Shown here: positions 18,863 to 27,399 of the stretch, one piece after another
How positions within the stretch are numbered: the stretch's first letter is position 1
Layout: every line of letters starts with the position of its first letter
Assembly: GCF_030814475.1 (NCBI RefSeq)
Contig: NZ_JAUSVF010000002.1
Coordinates: 496,001 to 560,000 of the forward strand
Length of the DNA: 64,000 nt
Reading direction: 5' to 3'
Origin: Pararhizobium capsulatum DSM 1112
GTDB taxonomy: Bacteria > Pseudomonadota > Alphaproteobacteria > Rhizobiales > Rhizobiaceae
The notes under the pieces: generated by a model
Database searches by the model: none
Told to the model about the DNA's origin: nothing
What the model saw: only the letters and a program-made list of their open reading frames with translations
Position numbers and translations under genes: made by a program

Positions 18863-19543
18863 CTAGCGTCTTCGCTCTATGAGGATGAGATCCTTCAACA
18901 TCGTCCGAAGTTCTGGCCAAGGGGTTTCTTCGAGTTTCAGGGCCGGATCCTCCGTGACGATCAGGCAGTGGAGCTTCGCGGCGACTTCCATCAAGGAAAA
19001 AGGTTTCGCGATCCCCATGACACGGCCTGTTATGCCAGCCTGTTGGGCGAGGTCTTGCTCGAGCGCAACAGCGGCACTGTAACCCAGGCGTTCGTCGGCC
19101 TTTTTCCATGCTCGTCGGCGTTGCCTGAGGCTAGCCCGTACCCCGGCGATTTGGCCAGCATCCAGTTGGCAGCAAAGTCGTTGGATTTCGGCATAGGAAT
19201 GAACGGTAACCGGACGATCCGATCCTTCGATTTGCAGCGCAATCGGGGCGCAGGCGTGATCTTCCAGCATTTCCATTTCGAGCTTTTTTCTGAACTTGCA
19301 CGCCCGCATGTGCTGCTGATAAAGGGCGTACCACTTTGGCCAGAGTTCTCTCACAGGTGTGGGGCCAGGCGCCCTTGGTTGACTGTTCGCCTCCGCAGTC
19401 CGTGTGCTGAGTAGACGTGCGGCAATGGGGAGAAGGTTTCGCCGGTCGATTTGGTGCGGAATTTTTTCTGTCGCAAATCCGTTGGAATTTCGTTTTCTGA
19501 GAGTAATTGCGGGCACTGTTCTGCTATCCTCAGAATCAGCCAT
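18863..19543 (-). CDS. Hypothetical protein
   Basis: An intact frame of 226 residues from ATG 19543 (MADSEDSRTVPAITLRKRN). It is mixed alpha-helical and charged, with no signal peptide and no membrane segment. A segment RELWPKWYALYQQHMRACKFRKKLE is followed by about 130 residues with helices; LEQDLAQQAGITGR and LEETPWPELRTMLKDL stand out. I do not recognise the family. It is divergent from the XRE regulator gene, which may control it. Confidence 0.5.
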   Translation of the reverse strand: MADSEDSRTVPAITLRKRNSNGFATEKIPHQIDRRNLLPIAARLLSTRTAEANSQPRAPGPTPVRELWPKWYALYQQHMRACKFRKKLEMEMLEDHACAPIALQIEGSDRPVTVHSYAEIQRLCCQLDAGQIAGVRASLRQRRRAWKKADERLGYSAAVALEQDLAQQAGITGRVMGIAKPFSLMEVAAKLHCLIVTEDPALKLEETPWPELRTMLKDLILIERRR

Positions 19544-19642
19544 GATCCGAGCTCCCTACAGCTTGAATTGCGGTCAGGCCACGCGAGGTGTTGCGAGCAC
19601 CTGCGTGGCTGCTGTGACCAAACGTTGGTCGCAGAGAGTTTG

Positions 19643-19657
19643 AATCTTTCAAAGATT
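19643..19657. promoter_or_regulatory. Palindrome between hypothetical gene and XRE gene
   Basis: AATCTTT-C-AAAGATT is a perfect 15-bp palindrome 14 bp before the XRE start codon and in the divergent intergenic space. It is a good candidate operator for the XRE protein. A TATAAT lies at 19668-19673, close to the start codon. Confidence 0.45.
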
Positions 19658-19671
19658 ATGTCAAGGTTATA

Positions 19672-19941
19672 ATGTTGAACGCCGCGCAAGTCCGAATGGC
19701 ACGAGCTGCACTAAGATGGGGTGTTCGCGATCTGGCAAGCCGAGCTAATGTCACAGCAGCGACAGTGACTCGGATTGAAGCTGGTCGTCCAGGCTATCCC
19801 GCAACTCTTGAGGCACTACGGGTCGCATTTGAGGCCGCTGGCATAGAGTTCATCCCACAGAATGGCGGTGGCGCTGGCGTTCGCTTTTCTGATCCAATAG
19901 AATTAATCACCGGCGGGGGTCCTGCGCTCTCACCTCCGTGA
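19672..19941 (+). CDS. XRE-family transcriptional regulator
   Basis: A protein of 89 residues starting MLNAAQVRMARAALRWGVRDLA. The helix-turn-helix is RDLASRANVTAATVTRIEAGRPGYPATLEALR, followed by the common tail VAFEAAGIEFIPQNGGGAGVRF. It probably binds the palindrome just upstream and controls itself and the divergent gene. It is complete and immediately precedes an insertion-sequence cluster. Confidence 0.8.
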   Translation: MLNAAQVRMARAALRWGVRDLASRANVTAATVTRIEAGRPGYPATLEALRVAFEAAGIEFIPQNGGGAGVRFSDPIELITGGGPALSPP

Positions 19942-20207
19942 AGAGCAAGTTGGGATATTTTATGATACGTGATGTTATAACTGATCTGTCAAAGCTGGAT
20001 AGGGCTGCGATGTCGTCGGCCATTTAGAAACGCGACACTGGCCTTGACGATCAGCCCCCGATCCGACCGGCTGGGCCGGGTTGCAAGGGACGGGAGGGGG
20101 CGGGTGAGACGTTGCCCGTCGGCTTTAGATCCCATGAGGAGTGAACAGCGGCCGGAGCTCTGGCAGAGTGAGGTTGCATCAATGCACTCGTTCGGGAGGA
20201 GCACATT

Positions 20208-20975
20208 ATGGAAGCCAAATCCGTTCAATTGGAAATGCAGACTGCGGTTCGCACTGATCTTGGCGCAATTTTTGTGTCTTTGGAACTTAGCCGATCGACC
20301 TGGTTGATCACTTCGTTGTCGCCGGGCAACGGCGAAAAGATGTCGAAGCATGTGGTGGACGGCGGTAACATTGCCGCGTTGCTCGCCCGGTTTGAGCAGC
20401 TCCAACAGAAGGCGCGGCTGCGAACAGGGAAGTCGTTTCCCATCGTAACGATCCAAGAGGCTGGATTGGCCGGCTTTTGGATACATCGGGTTTTGGAAGC
20501 GAAGGGGATTGAGAGTTACGTTGTTGATGCAGCTTCTATCGCGACCTCTCGTCGACGTCGGCGTGTTAAGACCGACAAGATTGATGGAGAGGCACTGACG
20601 CGAACACTGCTAGCATTCAAGCGTGGCGAGCCACGTGTATGCGCAATGGTCAGAGCGCCGTCCCATGAGGACGAAGACCGTCGTCGAATTTGCCGGGAAC
20701 GCAAAGTGTTGATTGCAGAGCGGGTAAGGCATGTTAATCGCGTCAAGGGTCTACTCTTCACCCAAGGCGTGAGCGACTATCAACCGCTTCGCAAGGATCG
20801 CCGCAAATGCTTGGAGGAGCTCCAAACCGGAGACGGGCGTGACTTGCCGAGCCATCTTAAGACTCAAATAAATCGAGAACTCGATCGTCTTGAGTTGCTG
20901 CTGGAGCAAATCGCCGGGGTGGAGCGCGAGCGCAACTCCCTCCTGTCCGTAAACGAGCCGCTGACGTTTGAGGCA
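20208..20975 (+). pseudogene. IS110-family transposase, C-terminally truncated
   Basis: ATG 20208 follows GGGAGGAG. About 250 residues remain. They include a DEDD-type N-terminal domain (AIFVSLELSRSTWLITSL, IQEAGLAGFWIHRVLE, YVVDAASI, RVKTDKIDGEALTRTLLAF) and a helical linker (RERKVLIAERVRHVNRVKGLL). The C-terminal Transposase_20 domain is missing because the frame runs into ISNCY sequence at about 20970. The element cannot transpose by itself. Confidence 0.75.
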
Positions 20976-21314
20976 CCAGATTCAGCGGCCGGTGCAAATC
21001 ATCGGGTCGGGCAGGGACGACTGAAAATCGCGCATTGTAACGGTCCATGAACTCGACAGAAACGCGTTGCCAGCCTTCATGTTATCGATCCCGGCCAGCC
21101 GCAGTGCCTTGACCAATCGATCCTGCAGTGTCCTGTTCATCCGCTCGACGCGCCCCTTGGCTTGGCTCGAATTTGCGCAGAGAATCTCGATGTTTAGCTC
21201 GCAGAGCGCACGCCCGAACTGGGTCATGCCCTGGCCGCCCTTGGCATCCAGCGTCATATGACCATCAACAACCTTCGACAGAACTTCGATCCGCTGCAGA
21301 TCACGCTCGCTCAT
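20976..21314 (-). pseudogene. ISNCY transposase remnant (copy A)
   Basis: It starts MSERDLQRIEVLSKVVDGHMTL, equal to the N-terminus of the intact transposase nearby, then jumps directly to its C-terminal catalytic part (GMTQFGRALCELNIEILCANSSQAKGRVERMNRTLQDRLVKALR). About 230 residues are deleted. Near 21049 a further shift is needed to continue into FMDRYNARFSVVPARPDDLHRPLN, which then meets IS110 sequence. Non-functional. Confidence 0.75.
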
Positions 21315-21367
21315 CGCAATCAATCCCATTTGCAATCTCCCAGACGTCAATCAGACCCGGGGAGTGT

Positions 21368-21407
21368 GACATTCTAACTTTGCCGAATTAGGACATTCTA
21401 ACTTTGC
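21368..21407. repeat. Two 16-bp direct repeats, 24-bp period (end of copy A)
   Basis: GACATTCTAACTTTGC occurs at 21368-21383 and 21392-21407. The 24-bp period equals that of the paired repeats at both ends of the neighbouring ISNCY element, so these are probably transposase-binding sites of copy A's right end. Confidence 0.6.
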
Positions 21408-21431
21408 GGCTACATGATCTGTCACAGCTAT

Positions 21432-21470
21432 TTAAAGATGAGACAAAGTAAGAAATTTAGAGACGCGACA
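21432..21470. repeat. Left terminal repeat pair of ISNCY element
   Basis: TTTAAAGATGAGACA (21432) and TTTAGAGACGCGACA (21456), 24 bp apart and matching at 12 of 15 positions. The inner copy equals, inverted, the repeat at 23148-23161. Confidence 0.6.
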
Positions 21471-21624
21471 CCATCCTATTCGTTATTACTGATTTTGCAA
21501 GATTCTATATTTGCCTATACACAGACGTAAGCCGCCGCCCGGGTGGAGCTGGTCGGGGTTGCGTAGGCCGGGCGGCGGCGGATGGCTCCAGCTGGAAGAG
21601 TAAACTTTAGCTTTGACACCCCGA

Positions 21625-23034
21625 TCACTCCGCCGCTTTCAACTGCGCAAGGGCTTGCTGTCGCCGGGCGATTACCACTGGATCATTGGTAAAATCCGTC
21701 CTCCTGCCAGGCTTGGTGCCGCGCTTTTGGTAGCCATTGGCTGTACTGCCGTCGCGAATGCCGAACATATGGTCGGTCTGACCAGTGCGGCGTGGTCCAC
21801 TCTGGCTGCGCTGTTGCTCACGTCCGGCCTGCATCTCGGCCACCAGGGCCAGCATGTCATCAAGCCGCTTGTTCTCAACCACCTCGGAGCGGTGCACCGA
21901 GCGCAGCGTGTCGAAGGTTTTGTAGGGCAGGGACGTCCCCTCGTGGGTGATCTCGAGGCGACCATCGGGATAGTCGCAGACAACGACCTTGTTACCGGCG
22001 AGCGTCTTGGCGAGATCCGTCGGATCGAGGATGAACAGCACCTTGTCATAGCGCAGCGTCAGGGCCTGTGACAGCTTGCGCACTTCCTTGCGGCACATGG
22101 CGCGATCGAGGTTCTCATGCGCGGCAAACGACCGATGCATGTCCTTCGGATTGCGAGGCTCCTTGCCAAAGCGGCGATTGAAGTCGGCCATGAATTCCGA
22201 CGCATAGGCATTGGCCGCCGCGATCGTGTCGATGCCACGCAGCCGTAACTCCTTCACCAGCCGATCCTGCAGCGTCTGGTTGGCGCGCTCAACGCGCCCT
22301 TTGGCCTGCGGGCTATTGGCGCAGATGATGTCGATGTTGAGCTCATAAAGCGCCCGCCCGAATTGTGTCAGGCCACTGGTTCTGTCCTGCTGCGAAGCAT
22401 GGGTGGTGCGGAAAACCCCATGCTTGTCGCTGTAGAACGCGATCGGCTTGCCCCATTGCTGCAAGTAAGCCTTCGTCGCGTGCAGATAGTCGAAGGTGTT
22501 CTCCGAGCCGGCAAAGCGCAGATGCAACAGCTTGCCGGTGGCATCGTCGATATAGACGAGCAGGGCGCATTTGGGACCGCGATTCTCAAACCACCAGTGA
22601 TGCGACCCATCAATCTGCACAAGTTCGCCAAAGCAGTCGCGCCGGCCGCGCGGCTGGAAAACCCGCTTCTTGCGTTCGCGGCGCGACACCCAGATGCCGG
22701 CTTCCATCATCCACTGACGCAGCGTCTCCTTGCTGACGGCAATCCGGTGGCGCTCGAGCAGCTTCTCGGTGGCCAGGGTCGGTCCGAAATCCACGTAATG
22801 CTCACGCACCAAGTCGAGCACCAGGTTGCGGAAGTCCTCGCTGTGACGCCGGTTGCTCGCACGGCCGCGTTTCTTCGAGACAAGTCCATCGGCGCCGGCC
22901 AGGTCATAGGCTTGCAACAGACGGTGGACCTGACTGCGGCTGAGACCGAGCAACCCAGCCGCCTCGACGACAGTCAGCCTCCGAGCGCGAATCTGCTGGA
23001 TTAGTTCAAGACGATGCAATTCCTTCTGAGACAT
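21625..23034 (-). CDS. ISNCY-family transposase
   Basis: An intact transposase of 469 residues, started at ATG 23034 (MSQKELHRLELIQQIRARR); upstream in-frame codons exist at 23052 and 23136. The N-terminal HTH reads LTVVEAAGLLGLSRSQVHRLLQAY. The DDE integrase core shows FGELVQIDGSHHWWFE, the second Asp in FYSDKHGVFR and the Glu in AKGRVERANQTLQDRLVKELR. The C-terminal region is basic and includes HMFGIRDGSTANGYQKRGTKPGRRTDF. It should be active on the element ends and perhaps on the related ends of copy A. Confidence 0.88.
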   Translation of the reverse strand: MSQKELHRLELIQQIRARRLTVVEAAGLLGLSRSQVHRLLQAYDLAGADGLVSKKRGRASNRRHSEDFRNLVLDLVREHYVDFGPTLATEKLLERHRIAVSKETLRQWMMEAGIWVSRRERKKRVFQPRGRRDCFGELVQIDGSHHWWFENRGPKCALLVYIDDATGKLLHLRFAGSENTFDYLHATKAYLQQWGKPIAFYSDKHGVFRTTHASQQDRTSGLTQFGRALYELNIDIICANSPQAKGRVERANQTLQDRLVKELRLRGIDTIAAANAYASEFMADFNRRFGKEPRNPKDMHRSFAAHENLDRAMCRKEVRKLSQALTLRYDKVLFILDPTDLAKTLAGNKVVVCDYPDGRLEITHEGTSLPYKTFDTLRSVHRSEVVENKRLDDMLALVAEMQAGREQQRSQSGPRRTGQTDHMFGIRDGSTANGYQKRGTKPGRRTDFTNDPVVIARRQQALAQLKAAE

Positions 23035-23147
23035 AACAATCAAACAAGACATGACGACTCCGAACACAGATGGCCTCGACCACGATGCACGCCGCTTATC
23101 TTGCTTCCCAATGCTGACGTTCGACCAGCATCCCAAGAGGCGACGAT

Positions 23148-23187
23148 TGTCGCGTCTCTAACTAGCCTATATGTCGCATTTCTAAAA
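23148..23187. repeat. Right terminal repeat pair of ISNCY element
   Basis: TGTCGCGTCTCTAA (23148) and TGTCGCATTTCTAAAA (23172) are 24 bp apart and inverted relative to the left-end pair. Confidence 0.65.
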
Positions 23188-23300
23188 TGCCGCCACATGA
23201 TCGTATTACATAAGAGTTCTTATGGAACTTGCTTTGATCCGATGAACTGCCATTGAAAATGAACCCTAAGGTCCCTTATCAAGGCAATGAATACATTATG

Positions 23301-23674
23301 TTATTCTTGCATCGCTGTCTCGCGATGGCGGGCTTTTGCCTGACCTGCCCGGGACGGCGCCTCAACTAGACGCTCGGCGCAGAGTTCCTCGTTCTCCTCG
23401 TCGGTGTCACCATAACGTTCGTCATCGACGTAGATTGCAACGTCACAATCCATCGCGATTTTGAGCATGTAGCTTGCCGTCTCGTTGTTGTCGCTGACGT
23501 AGTCGATCAGATCGCCGGCATCGAGCGCGAGCAGATCCTCGATCGTGTCGAGGGTGTTGGCGTAGACGCATTCCAAGTCGTCGTAGACGCGGGCTCCGTA
23601 AGTTGTGAGAGCACCTTGCCCTGCTCATCGAGGGTCTCGAACCGCGTTCTGACGATATGCATTTCCTGGCTCAT
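23301..23674 (-). pseudogene. Small plasmid-borne hypothetical protein, frameshifted
   Basis: ATG 23674 follows AGGAAAGGACTTCAAC. The frame reads MSQEMHIVRTRFETLDEQGKVLS and then derails. One frame over it continues as TTYGARVYDDLECVYANTLDTIEDLLALDAGDLIDYVSDNNETASYML, then IYVDDERYG, to the stop at 23301. A single-base loss near 23603 explains this. The acidic protein, about 120 residues, resembles hypothetical proteins frequent on rhizobial plasmids. Function unknown. Confidence 0.55.
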
Positions 23675-24156
23675 GTTGAAGTCCTTTCCTTGACTGACCT
23701 CTCAAAGCCTGGCGCGTCGGCGACGCTCTCGTCAACGCCCCTCCCGTAATCATCCGGGGATCGTTGCCCGTTCCCACGCGTTGGCTTGAGGTTGTCTTCA
23801 GATCATCTCGATGTGCCGGCACGTTGAAACAAATTGCGCTCATGTGATTCAAACCTCGAATATTTTGATTCAGAGTTCGAAATTTCCGTGTCCCGGATAA
23901 CGGCGTTTGCGCCGGCAGGACTGCGCCCGTATCCTTTTTTAAGCAGCAGGAGCAGGTGATGGCGCGAGCGACATTCTGTGCAGCTTGGCGCCAACGCATT
24001 TCACCCAATGGTTCCCGCGCGCGACGCTTATCTTGCCCGTTGGAACGAATAAGCGCCCTTCCAAAATGTGCGACGCAAAAGATTGCTGCGACGCTCCCTT
24101 GTGTCGACACAACATCTGGTCATCGCGATTTCTCATGAACTTCCCGAAGTGCGTGG

Positions 24157-24186
24157 TTGACACCCATCGTATTGAGTACAATAAAT
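24157..24186 (+). promoter_or_regulatory. Putative sigma-70-like promoter of the transporter operon
   Basis: TTGACA at 24157-24162, then an 18-bp gap and ATAAAT at 24181-24186. The match of the -10 box is only fair. The operator-like motif follows directly, which suits repression by the GntR regulator. Confidence 0.4.
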
Positions 24187-24188
24187 TG

Positions 24189-24206
24189 TTGTCAGACATC
24201 TTACAA
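24189..24206. promoter_or_regulatory. Putative GntR operator, site 1
   Basis: TTGTCAGACATCTTACAA. Its reverse complement, TTGTAAGATGTCTGACAA, matches TTGTAAGACAACTGACAT at 31744 at 14 of 18 positions. It is just downstream of the -10-like box and 33 bp before the start codon of the substrate-binding gene. Confidence 0.6.
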
Positions 24207-24239
24207 AATGTCGTTAAAAGAACGTCTTTGGGAGGCACC

Positions 24240-25064
24240 ATGAATATCTTTACGAAGCTCCTTGCCGGCGCTGCGCTGCTGGCTGCCACGAACTCCGCCT
24301 TTGCAGGCGAAACGCTTGATCGCGTCATGGAAAACAAGGCGATGGTCGTTGCCACCAACAGCAGTTGGCCGCCGCAGAGCTTCCTCGACGAAAACAATGA
24401 GATGGTCGGTTTCGACATCGACGTTTCGCGCGAGATCGCCAAGCGCCTCGGCGTCGAGGTAAGCTTCCAGACCCCGGATTGGGCAACGCTGACCGGCGGT
24501 CGCTGGCAGGGTCGTTACGATCTCGGTGTCGGCTCGGTGACGCCAACCAAGGCCCGCGCGCAGGTCATTGATTTCGCCGGCATCTACTACTACAGCCCCT
24601 ATGTCTACGTCGTTCACAAGGACAGCACGGCCAAGACCGTTGCGGACCTGAACGGCAAGGTGATCGGCGTCGAGACGGCGACGACCTCTGAGGACTTCAT
24701 CAACCGCAAGCTCGAAATCGACGCGCCGGGCCTACCGCCGATCGAATACAAGCTGCAGCCGGGCGAGGTTCGCACCTTCGCCGATTCCATGCTGCCCTTC
24801 GACGACCTGCGCCTCGGCGACGGCGTTCGCCTCAACGCCGTCATCGCGCCGGAACAGACCGCCAAGAACGCGATCAAGAACGGCTACCCGCTGCGTATCC
24901 TCGATGACGGTTATGCCTTCCGCGAGCCGCTGGTCGTGATCGACGAGAAGATCGATCCGGAATGGACCGCCAAGGTTGGTGGCATCATTGCCGAAATGAA
25001 GAAGGATGGCACGCTCGCCTCCCTTACCACCAAGTGGTACGGCGAGGACTACAGCGCCGACTGA
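24240..25064 (+). CDS. Polar amino acid ABC transporter, substrate-binding protein
   Basis: A protein of 274 residues from ATG 24240 with GGGAGG upstream. A Sec signal peptide covers about residues 1-22 (LLAGAALLAATNSAFA). The mature part is a family-3 solute-binding protein: MVVATNSSWPPQSFLDENNEMVGFDIDVSREIAKRLGV, DLGVGSVTPTKARAQVIDF, VADLNGKVIGVETATTSEDF. It acts in the periplasm and feeds the permease and ATPase at 26428 and 28288. The usual ligands are polar amino acids or their derivatives. The shared operator and the FrlB/FrlD-like genes downstream suggest a sugar-amino acid conjugate, which is inference. Confidence 0.9.
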   Translation: MNIFTKLLAGAALLAATNSAFAGETLDRVMENKAMVVATNSSWPPQSFLDENNEMVGFDIDVSREIAKRLGVEVSFQTPDWATLTGGRWQGRYDLGVGSVTPTKARAQVIDFAGIYYYSPYVYVVHKDSTAKTVADLNGKVIGVETATTSEDFINRKLEIDAPGLPPIEYKLQPGEVRTFADSMLPFDDLRLGDGVRLNAVIAPEQTAKNAIKNGYPLRILDDGYAFREPLVVIDEKIDPEWTAKVGGIIAEMKKDGTLASLTTKWYGEDYSAD

Positions 25065-25126
25065 GATATCAAGTAATGCCGGGCCTAGCGCCCGGCATTG
25101 CCTTTCCTTGCCGAAATGAGCCCCAC

Positions 25127-26407
25127 ATGACCTATCCAGATACCTATTATCGCCGCACCATGGCCAATGGTGCGGAGCGACCAGCCCTTTCCGGCGCTGT
25201 CGATTGTGACACCGTCATTGTCGGCGGCGGTCTTGCCGGCCTCACGACGGCATTGCAGCTTGCCCGGGCGGGCGTCTCCGTTGTGGTGCTTGAGGCCGAG
25301 CGCATCGGCTTCGGCGCCTCCGGCCGCAATGGCGGTTTCGTCAGCCCCGGTTTTGCGACAGGCGGCGATGCAATTGCTCGTGCCACTGGCAAGGACGCCG
25401 CGCAAAAAATCCATCGGCTGTCGATCGAAGGCGTCAATTTCGTTCGCGATACGATCCGTGACCTCGGCATTGCGGATGCGAAGCCGCAACCCGGAATCAT
25501 GAGCGTGCTGCGCTATGATGGAGGCGACAGCCTTAAACAATATGCCGACCAGCTCCGCCGCGACTATGGCTACGAGCTCGAATATTTCGGGACCGATGCT
25601 GTTCGCAGCCGGCTGAAATCGAAGCGCTACTTCCAGGCGCTGCGCGATCCCAAGGCCTTTCATATGCACCCGCTGAACTATCTGCGGGCTGTTGCTGCCG
25701 AGACCGAGCGACTGGGCGGGCGCATCTATGAAAAATCCGCTGTCACGCGCTGCGATATCGACGGCGCGGAAAAGTGGGCCACGACTGCTGGCGGTACGGT
25801 GAAAGCCCGCCGCATCGTCTTCACGACCGGCGGCTATACCGGCTCGCTGGTCGGCAAGCTCAACCGCTCTTATCTGCCGATCGCCACATATGTCATGCTG
25901 ACCGAAGAAGCGCCGGAGTTGATCCGGGAAGCCATCGCAACCCGCGACGCCATCGGCGATAACCGGCGCGCCGGCGATTACTACCGCGTGGTGGAAGACG
26001 GCAAACGCATTCTCTGGGGCGGCCGCATTACCACCCGCGCCGCTTCCCCTGCGGCTCTTGCCCAGGAACTACGCCGCGAAATGACCGGCACTTATCCGCA
26101 GTTGAAGGAGCTGAAGACGGAACTCGCCTGGTCTGGCCTGATGTCTTATGCCCGCCATCTCATGCCCCAGATCGGGGAGATGCAACCCGGCGTCTGGCAT
26201 TGCACCGCCTTCGGTGGTCATGGGCTAAACACGACGGCTATCGGCGGGAAGCTTGTCGCGGAAGGCATTCTCGGTCAGTCGGATCGCTACAAGCTGTTCA
26301 AGCCTTTCGGCCTCGTCTGGGCAGGCGGTATTGCCGGCCTTGCCACGGCACAACTCACCTATTGGAAATTGCAGGCGCAGGACTGGTGGCGCGAACGCGT
26401 CGCCTGA
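25127..26407 (+). CDS. FAD-dependent amine/amino acid oxidoreductase (DAO/PuuB-like)
   Basis: A protein of 426 residues from ATG 25127. The start MTYPDTYYRRT and the FAD fold CDTVIVGGGLAGLTTALQLARAG..VVVLEAERIGFGASGRNGGFV are typical of gamma-glutamylputrescine oxidase-like DAO enzymes. Later motifs are ARRIVFTTGGYT and the C-terminal TAFGGHGLNTTAIGG that closes the FAD site. It should oxidise a C-N bond of a primary or secondary amine, giving an aldehyde or oxo acid. In this operon the substrate could be a glycated amine or an amino acid released from it. It lies between the transporter's binding protein and permease. Confidence 0.82.
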   Translation: MTYPDTYYRRTMANGAERPALSGAVDCDTVIVGGGLAGLTTALQLARAGVSVVVLEAERIGFGASGRNGGFVSPGFATGGDAIARATGKDAAQKIHRLSIEGVNFVRDTIRDLGIADAKPQPGIMSVLRYDGGDSLKQYADQLRRDYGYELEYFGTDAVRSRLKSKRYFQALRDPKAFHMHPLNYLRAVAAETERLGGRIYEKSAVTRCDIDGAEKWATTAGGTVKARRIVFTTGGYTGSLVGKLNRSYLPIATYVMLTEEAPELIREAIATRDAIGDNRRAGDYYRVVEDGKRILWGGRITTRAASPAALAQELRREMTGTYPQLKELKTELAWSGLMSYARHLMPQIGEMQPGVWHCTAFGGHGLNTTAIGGKLVAEGILGQSDRYKLFKPFGLVWAGGIAGLATAQLTYWKLQAQDWWRERVA

Positions 26408-26427
26408 TCCGGCGGGGGGGAACATCC

Positions 26428-27399
26428 ATGCTAGGAAGACTGATACTCACCTATCCCACGACGGCGCGTCGCATTGGCATCCTGCTGATCTTCGCGCTCG
26501 TTGCAGCCGCACTTTACGCCCTTGGCATCAGTTCGGCTTGGATCGGCAAGCTTTTTCCCTCGGCCATCGACTGGCTGAAGGAAAACAAGCAGCTCGGCCG
26601 CGTCGTATCCTCGATCACCATCGCCCTCACCCTCGCGGGCAACTGGAAGCTGCTGCAGCTTCTGTCGCGCCGGCAGCAGATCGTTGCCGTCTGGATAGAG
26701 CTTTTTGCGCTCTTGATGCTGTTCTTCTACTCGTTCGATCTGTCACTCTCCTTTATCGCCCGCAAGATCGGCTTCATGATCTCCCAGGGCGTGGTGACGA
26801 CGCTTTATATTTCCGCGATCTCGATTGCGATTGCGACCGTGATTGCGCTGGCCGGCGCTATCGCCAAGCTCTCGAAGAATGGCGTGATCTACGGCCTTGC
26901 CACCTTCTACACCTCGCTGTTTCGCGGCCTGCCGCTGCTTATGCAGATCTACATCATCTATCTCGGCCTGCCGCAGGTGGGATATGTCATCAGCGCGGTT
27001 CCGGCCGGCATCCTGGCGCTCTCGCTTTGCTACGGCGCCTACATGACGGAGATCTTCCGCGCCGGCATCGAAAGCATCAATCGCGGTCAGACGGAAGGCG
27101 CAACGGCACTCGGCCTCAGCCCCAACCAGACGATGTTCCTCGTCATCCTGCCTCAGGCGATGAGGGTCATCGTGCCGCCGACCGGCAACCAGTTCATCGC
27201 CATGCTGAAGGACTCGTCGCTCGTTTCAGTGGTCGGCGTCTGGGAAATCATGTATCTTGCTCGCACCCAGGGCCAGACGGAGTTCCGCCATATCGAGATG
27301 CTGATCACCGCTTCCATGATATACTGGGTGCTCTCGATCGGGCTTGAATTGCTTCAGTCGCGCATCGAGGCGCGGTTCGGTCGCTTCAATGCCCGCTGA
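26428..27399 (+). CDS. Polar amino acid ABC transporter permease
   Basis: A protein of 323 residues from ATG 26428. The C-terminal about 210 residues are a HisM/GlnP-type permease with SQGVVTTLYISAISI, FYTSLFRGLPLLMQIYIIYLG, and the EAA loop YMTEIFRAGIESINRGQTEGATALGLS. The first about 110 residues add helices not normal for the family (IGILLIFALVAAALYALGI, WIELFALLMLFFYSF). Only one permease gene is present, so it should form a homodimer. It overlaps the next gene by 11 bp. Confidence 0.9.
   Translation: MLGRLILTYPTTARRIGILLIFALVAAALYALGISSAWIGKLFPSAIDWLKENKQLGRVVSSITIALTLAGNWKLLQLLSRRQQIVAVWIELFALLMLFFYSFDLSLSFIARKIGFMISQGVVTTLYISAISIAIATVIALAGAIAKLSKNGVIYGLATFYTSLFRGLPLLMQIYIIYLGLPQVGYVISAVPAGILALSLCYGAYMTEIFRAGIESINRGQTEGATALGLSPNQTMFLVILPQAMRVIVPPTGNQFIAMLKDSSLVSVVGVWEIMYLARTQGQTEFRHIEMLITASMIYWVLSIGLELLQSRIEARFGRFNAR

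Larger units (their letters stand above)
19982..21415. mobile_element. Decayed ISNCY-type element (copy A) with inserted IS110-type remnant
   Basis: The left end TGATCTGTCAAAGCT at 19982 and, 25 bp later, ATTTAGAAACGCGACAC repeat the left end of the intact ISNCY element at 21415 with identical spacing. A transposase remnant lies at 20976-21314, and paired 16-bp repeats mark the right end at 21368-21407. Between them sits IS110 sequence (20208-20975). The order suggests that an IS110-type element entered an ISNCY element, followed by deletions. Exact borders are approximate. Confidence 0.6.
21415..23203. mobile_element. ISNCY-type insertion sequence, apparently complete
   Basis: The element holds one intact transposase. 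Its ends carry paired repeats of the type TTTAGAGACGCGACA with 24-bp spacing: left copies at 21432-21446 (degenerate) and 21456-21470, right copies at 23148-23161 and 23172-23187 in inverted orientation. The outermost bases align as GATC.TGT at both ends. I could not fix a target duplication. Confidence 0.7.
23675..24239. other. Intergenic region before the catabolic transporter operon
   Basis: No gene is supported. The right end holds the presumed promoter and operator of the ABC transporter operon (24157-24206). The rest shows no recognisable element. Confidence 0.5.

Noticed and set aside
18690..18870. N-terminal half of the DHDPS-like enzyme in another frame
   Set aside because: None of the three frames gives the expected barrel motifs, so the N-terminal part is considered lost rather than frameshifted.
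21368..21407. CRISPR-like direct repeats
   Set aside because: Only two copies with an 8-bp gap; the same 24-bp layout marks the ends of the neighbouring insertion sequence.
23625..24110. Minus-strand frame before the transporter operon
   Set aside because: Only its last part (from ATG 23674) has a ribosome site and family-like sequence; the upstream part shows no coding character.
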